Assembly (NCBI RefSeq): GCF_000517265.1 | Contig: NZ_AYSJ01000014.1 | Location: 36,430-100,429 of the forward strand | Origin: Photorhabdus khanii NC19 | Lineage (GTDB): Bacteria > Pseudomonadota > Gammaproteobacteria > Enterobacterales > Enterobacteriaceae | Direction of reading: 5' to 3' | DNA length: 64,000 nt | Shown: positions 60,230-64,000 of the stretch, in pieces | How positions within the stretch are numbered: position 1 is the stretch's first letter | How the letters are laid out: every line of letters begins with the position of its first letter | Position numbers and translations under genes: made by a program | The notes under the pieces: generated by a model | Told to the model about the DNA's origin: nothing | Seen by the model: the letters and a program-made list of their open reading frames with translations, nothing else | Database searches by the model: none

Positions 60230-60418
60230 GATATTACCACCTATGGGTTGGATTGATTTAATAGTAAATAATATATGGATTAAATTAGTGTTTCACTGTT
60301 TTAATTTTATTAACACTAACACGGGAAAATAAAATAAAAATATTAAAAATAATTAATTTTAATAAGTAATTGTTTATTAGGTGAATGATTGTTTGTTATT
60401 TTAGTATAAAAATTAATT

Positions 60419-61321
60419 TTAAATCCCAATTAACTTATCCGCATTTTCTTTAGAAACAACAATGCCGACACCATTTATCTTAACAATAGCCTCTTGACTG
60501 CTTTTCCATTTGGTAAGTGTATCTTTTATTTGTGGTAAATAAGTTACGCTAGTAATACCCGAAACTTTAACAATAATGTTTTCATTTTCCTGATTTTGAT
60601 TATTTTCTGTATCAGGTTCAATTGTCAGATTCACTTTAGCAAGGGCAAGACGTACATCTTCTGTACCGCCTAATTCCACGCATAATTTATCTATTAAAGC
60701 CTGGTTTATTTGTGAATTATCCAGACTGGGTTTTTGAACCAAAGAAGAGGATATTTTACTGACTGGGATTACATTGTCTTCAATATTTTTCAGTTTCATA
60801 GGTACAGTAATGGAATAAAGTAAAGAGAGGCGAGGGCGATTACCAAGAGCCTGCCAAAAATTACCTAAGCTATTTAAATTCTCCTGTTGGGGAATAACCC
60901 GGGTATAAGCACCGGGAATACCGGTTAATTGGCGATTGTTAATCAATGCTCTTAAAACACGCGTCATGACTTGTGCCGCCTGATTATCTGGCTGGCTGTC
61001 CGGGCTGGCACTGTCGTTCGATGGTTTATTCGGCTCCCAGTAAGTCATTAAATAATTGCAGTTAATATTTATCCATCCCGGTAATAATGTATTGGTTGCC
61101 GGATTATAACGTCTTGATTCGGCAGAGCGTAATTGTAGATCTTCATGTATTTCATAAAGAAATACACTGACTGTCGGTTCTGATTGAATGGAATTAATTT
61201 CGGGTAGATCAAAACGAATATCAATGTTTTGACCGGGAATGTCTAAATATTTAATTAGAATATCATTTAATGCTTGATTAATCTCAATAATCGCATTGTC
61301 AGAAGCAATTATAGTTGTCAT
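60419..61321 (-). CDS. pvc16: Pvc16, tail terminator cap protein (PVC-C)
   Basis: A 300-residue Pvc16/DUF4255-type cap protein, intact, with IRFDLPEINSIQSEPTVSVF, RRYNPATNTLLPGWININCN and TGIPGAYTRVIPQQENLNSL. It is closest to the PVC-B copy across its whole length, including the C-terminal segment (VKVSGITSVTYLPQIKDTL) and about 80 bases of AT-rich 3' flank. It stands downstream of a broken pvc15, so it may be expressed only weakly or by read-through. Confidence 0.9.
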   Translation of the reverse strand: MTTIIASDNAIIEINQALNDILIKYLDIPGQNIDIRFDLPEINSIQSEPTVSVFLYEIHEDLQLRSAESRRYNPATNTLLPGWININCNYLMTYWEPNKPSNDSASPDSQPDNQAAQVMTRVLRALINNRQLTGIPGAYTRVIPQQENLNSLGNFWQALGNRPRLSLLYSITVPMKLKNIEDNVIPVSKISSSLVQKPSLDNSQINQALIDKLCVELGGTEDVRLALAKVNLTIEPDTENNQNQENENIIVKVSGITSVTYLPQIKDTLTKWKSSQEAIVKINGVGIVVSKENADKLIGI

Positions 61322-61345
61322 ATTGACTCCAATTCTACTTAATTT

Positions 61346-63241
61346 TTAAAATACCAAGCGGCCAGTTTTATTTAATTCAAGTATCACGGCACGTTCTATA
61401 TATTTATTTTTAATCTGTCCAATATTGTCATTTGCTGCCAATATGGATGATAATAAGGCGATATTTCTGATATTCGCTCCGGTTAAATCAGATATTTTAG
61501 CCAGATGTTCAAAATCAATTTCATCGGATAATGTCAGTTGTTCAGGCCAAATTTTTTGCCACATTTTCTTACGTAATGCTTCATCGGGATAAGTAAAACG
61601 GGTAATAAAGGTAAAGCGGCGATTAAACGCGCTGTCCAAATGGCTGCGGTTATTGGTGGCTAAAATGACTAACCCTGGATAATCCTCCAGCCGTTGTAAT
61701 AAATAAGAAACTTCAATATTAGCGTGTCTGTCTTGGGCATCTTTGGTTTCACTGCGTTTGCCAAATAGGGCATCGGCTTCGTCGAAAAATAGTACCCCGG
61801 AATCCGCCTCGGCTAAATCGAAAATGCGTGAGATATTTTTTTCCGTTTCACCGATGTATTTATTCACCACGGTAGAGAGATCCACTTTAATTAAATCAAC
61901 GCCAAGATACCCGGCAATCACTTCTGCGGCCATTGTTTTGCCGGTTCCTGATTCACCGTAAAATAGCGCGCTAATACCGGTACCGTAGCTGATTTTTTCC
62001 TGAAATCCAGCGCTTAGAATTTGGTCACGGTAATGAATGGCCGCAATGATTTCTTTTAACTGTTGTGCCAATGTATCTGAAATCACTAAATCATTAAAAT
62101 TGCGTTTTGGGGTGATTCGTTGGGCTAATTTACCGAAATTTTGTTGAGCGCGAAAGCTTAATGCCTTACGTAGATCGGTTTCTTCCAATTGACCTTCCGG
62201 TTGTCGGAGTATTTGGTATTGATATGCTTCTTTAAGAATGAACGGTAATGTTTCTGCTGTAAATGAAAAACGTTGACATAATTGAGTCATATTTATTTTC
62301 TGAGCAACAGTATTCGGTAAGTTTGCTTGTAACATGTTTTTTCTATCCGCCAGAGTAAGTGCTGGCATATTAATTTGTACCATCGGCAGGTGTTTAATCC
62401 ATACTAATGAGTCTTGTGGTTCTGCCAGGCAAATTATGCGTAATTTAGGCTGATTGAGTAGGGTGGATAATTCGTTATGCCATGTTTTCTTGTATCAATA
62501 AAGAGAAGTTGCGGATTAATAAACAGGCATCGTGTAGACGAGCTTCCCGTATTGCATTTGCCAGCAAGTTAGCTATTTCAGTTGGGTTTTCATCATCTGG
62601 CAGACGGGCTAAATCAAGAGTTAACGTATTGATATCATGAGAAACCATAATATTGCTTACTGCTAATTCTCTGGCACTGTCCTGTTTTCCTCTAAGTATT
62701 ACCAGTGGAAGAGTCTCGTCGGTTTCATTCAATAATATTTTTTCCAGTGAATCATAAAGAATTGGCGGGTACCAATTTTGCGAGGCAGGAATGCTCCAAT
62801 AAGCACAGGTTGTTAGAGGCGGTAAAATAACCCGCTGGCCTGATAAAAAATGCCAGATGGCGCTGTGGGTTAAAAATTGCGTTTGTAACCAGACAGATTC
62901 TTCACAGTTATTGAGTCGTAATAGATGATTACGTATTAATGGTGTTTGTGGTAACAAGCTGTTTTGCAGTAATTGCCAATCACTTTGGCGTTGGCTAAAT
63001 AATTCAATTGCTAAAGCAAAACTAGGCCACTGTTTTTTACTGTTACCATTTAGAGCGGCAAATAACGCATGATAACGACTGTCAAAATGGGGTAATAAAC
63101 CTAACAGTAAAGCATCACGTTCAAATTCAGTCAGTTCAAAACGTTCAACCAATAGTGATAATGGATCAAAGGCAGGGTTTTCCTCGGTTGTTTCTGAGCA
63201 GTGAATAATATTATCTGCTTTAGGTAGCCAATGAGGAACAC
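61346..63241 (-). pseudogene. pvc15: Pvc15 AAA+ ATPase, 5'-truncated and frameshifted (PVC-C)
   Basis: Homology to pvc15 starts at VPHWL (about residue 64 of the intact protein) where an IS end abuts, and runs to the normal C-terminus. Near 62480-62500 about 5 bases are missing relative to PVC-A (the segment after LLIRNFSLL), which shifts the frame and creates a stop after NMA. The AAA+ domain downstream is intact (GESGTGKT, VLFFDEAD) and could be made only from an internal start at 62383. Two independent lesions indicate a dead gene. Confidence 0.9.
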
Positions 63242-64000
63242 CAGGGCGCGAGCATACTTTTTTAACACCTCTTGAATGAGAAGTAATGGCATGATCTAAT
63301 GAACCTTATTTCTCTTCTAATCGTTTGCATATGACCCTGATTGAACATTTATCCGTTGTGAAAGAAACACGCTCTGATATTAATCGTCAGTACGAGCTGA
63401 TTGATGTGATTTTCCTTGTCGTCAGTGCCATCATGGCGGGAGCCGAAGGCTGGCAAGACATTGAGACTTACGGCCGGGCAAAAATTAAGTGGCTGCAAAC
63501 ATATCGTCCATTTCCTACTGGGATACCCCGTCGGCATACGATTGCCAGAATACTGCGCGCTATCGAGCTGGATTCCCTGCTGGAAGCCTTACTCAACTGG
63601 GTTAATGAGCAGCGTGAATTGGGGAGCAAACCCGTCATCGCTTTTGATGGGAAAGTTCTGCGACGCGCCTATCGTAACGACAAGAAAAACGCCGTCCAAC
63701 TGGTCACTGCCTATGATACCGAGGCGGGATTGGTGTTAAGCCAGAAAGCGACTGCGACCAAAAATGGGGAAATCAGTATCGTCCGCCAGATGCTGGATAT
63801 CCTTAACCTAAAAGGCAGTATCGTGACCCTTGATGCTCTGCATTGCCAGCGTGAAACACTGGAAAAAATCAGCGAAAAGAAAGCACATGTGGTTGTGCAG
63901 GTGAAGAAAAATCAACCTAAGCTGTGGGAAGCCGTTCAGTCTCAATTTCAGGCCGTGTTTGATGCCGGTAAAGAGCAAGTGATGACGAAATCAAGCAAGA
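63242..64000 (+). mobile_element. ISAs1-family insertion sequence, left end, runs off the window
   Basis: The pvc15 homology stops at about 63241 and new sequence begins CAGGGCGCGAGCATAC, which fits an ISAs1-family terminal repeat in position and look. The transposase starts at 63331. The other end of the element and the missing 5' part of pvc15 should lie outside the window. Confidence 0.75.
63331..64000 (+). CDS. ISAs1-family (H-repeat-type) transposase, N-terminal part
   Basis: 223 codons are visible and the frame stays open at the edge. It has the DDE_Tnp_1-associated N-terminus (HLSVVKETRSDINRQYELID; AIMAGAEGWQDIETYGRAKI) and the first part of the catalytic domain: KPVIAFDGKVLRRAY with the first Asp, then IVTLDALHCQRETLEKI with the second, and VVQVKKNQPKLWEAV. 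These are hallmarks of ISAs1/H-repeat transposases. The ATG at 63331 is chosen because the N-terminus matches family members. No damage is seen in the visible part. Confidence 0.9.
   Translation, partial: MTLIEHLSVVKETRSDINRQYELIDVIFLVVSAIMAGAEGWQDIETYGRAKIKWLQTYRPFPTGIPRRHTIARILRAIELDSLLEALLNWVNEQRELGSKPVIAFDGKVLRRAYRNDKKNAVQLVTAYDTEAGLVLSQKATATKNGEISIVRQMLDILNLKGSIVTLDALHCQRETLEKISEKKAHVVVQVKKNQPKLWEAVQSQFQAVFDAGKEQVMTKSSK

Overview
The window carries a tandem array of Photorhabdus virulence cassettes (PVCs), the extracellular contractile injection systems related to the Serratia antifeeding prophage (Afp). The genes match the Pvc1-Pvc16 families in the usual order, and the payload genes look like toxins. 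This gene set and the low GC content point to Photorhabdus (Morganellaceae, insect pathogen). Species assignment is inference. All PVC genes are on the minus strand, so transcription runs right to left.

Layout in transcription order. (1) PVC-C (about 63.2-58.0 kb) is only a 3' end: pvc15 broken by an ISAs1-type insertion and a frameshift, an intact pvc16, two candidate payload genes and a payload remnant. (2) An island (57.99-49.7 kb) holds a decayed IS1634-type transposase, a secreted protein gene, Mu-like tail remnants, a Gin/Hin-type DNA invertase with one gix-like crossover site, an Rpn-type remnant and an IS630-type transposase. (3) PVC-A (49.4-29.96 kb) is a complete pvc1-pvc16 operon, followed by payload genes to 26.4 kb: a deaminase remnant, a Pnf/CNF-like deamidase, a glycine-zipper protein and a putative ADP-ribosyltransferase. 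(4) PVC-B (25.8-5.3 kb) is a second complete pvc1-pvc16 operon. Its payloads reach 0.94 kb: a Cif-like cysteine-hydrolase candidate, a second Pnf, an orphan leader ORF, a ChaN/TIKI-like protein and a YwqJ-like deaminase. (5) PVC-D is the start of another pvc13 fibre gene at the left edge, preceded directly by a copy of the pvc1 leader region.

How the genes work together. Pvc1/5 are tube proteins, Pvc2/3/4 the sheath, Pvc7-10 the hub, spike and tip, Pvc11/12 the baseplate wedge, Pvc13 the receptor-binding fibre, Pvc14 the tape measure, Pvc15 the AAA+ ATPase linked to payload loading, and Pvc16 the terminator cap. The downstream genes are the probable cargo. Their N-termini are short, polar and exchangeable, as expected of PVC loading leaders.

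The main signals beyond routine annotation are these. An ops-like element (core GCGGTAGC) recurs in the three visible pvc1-type leaders. Scars of recombination between cassettes are common (pvc15/pvc1 chimera, collapsed sheath gene, payload C-terminal relics). Two Pnf copies share a catalytic domain but carry different leaders. The two complete machines differ in tape-measure length, baseplate domains and fibre tip. All functional calls rest on motif reading and recalled family knowledge; no database search was run.
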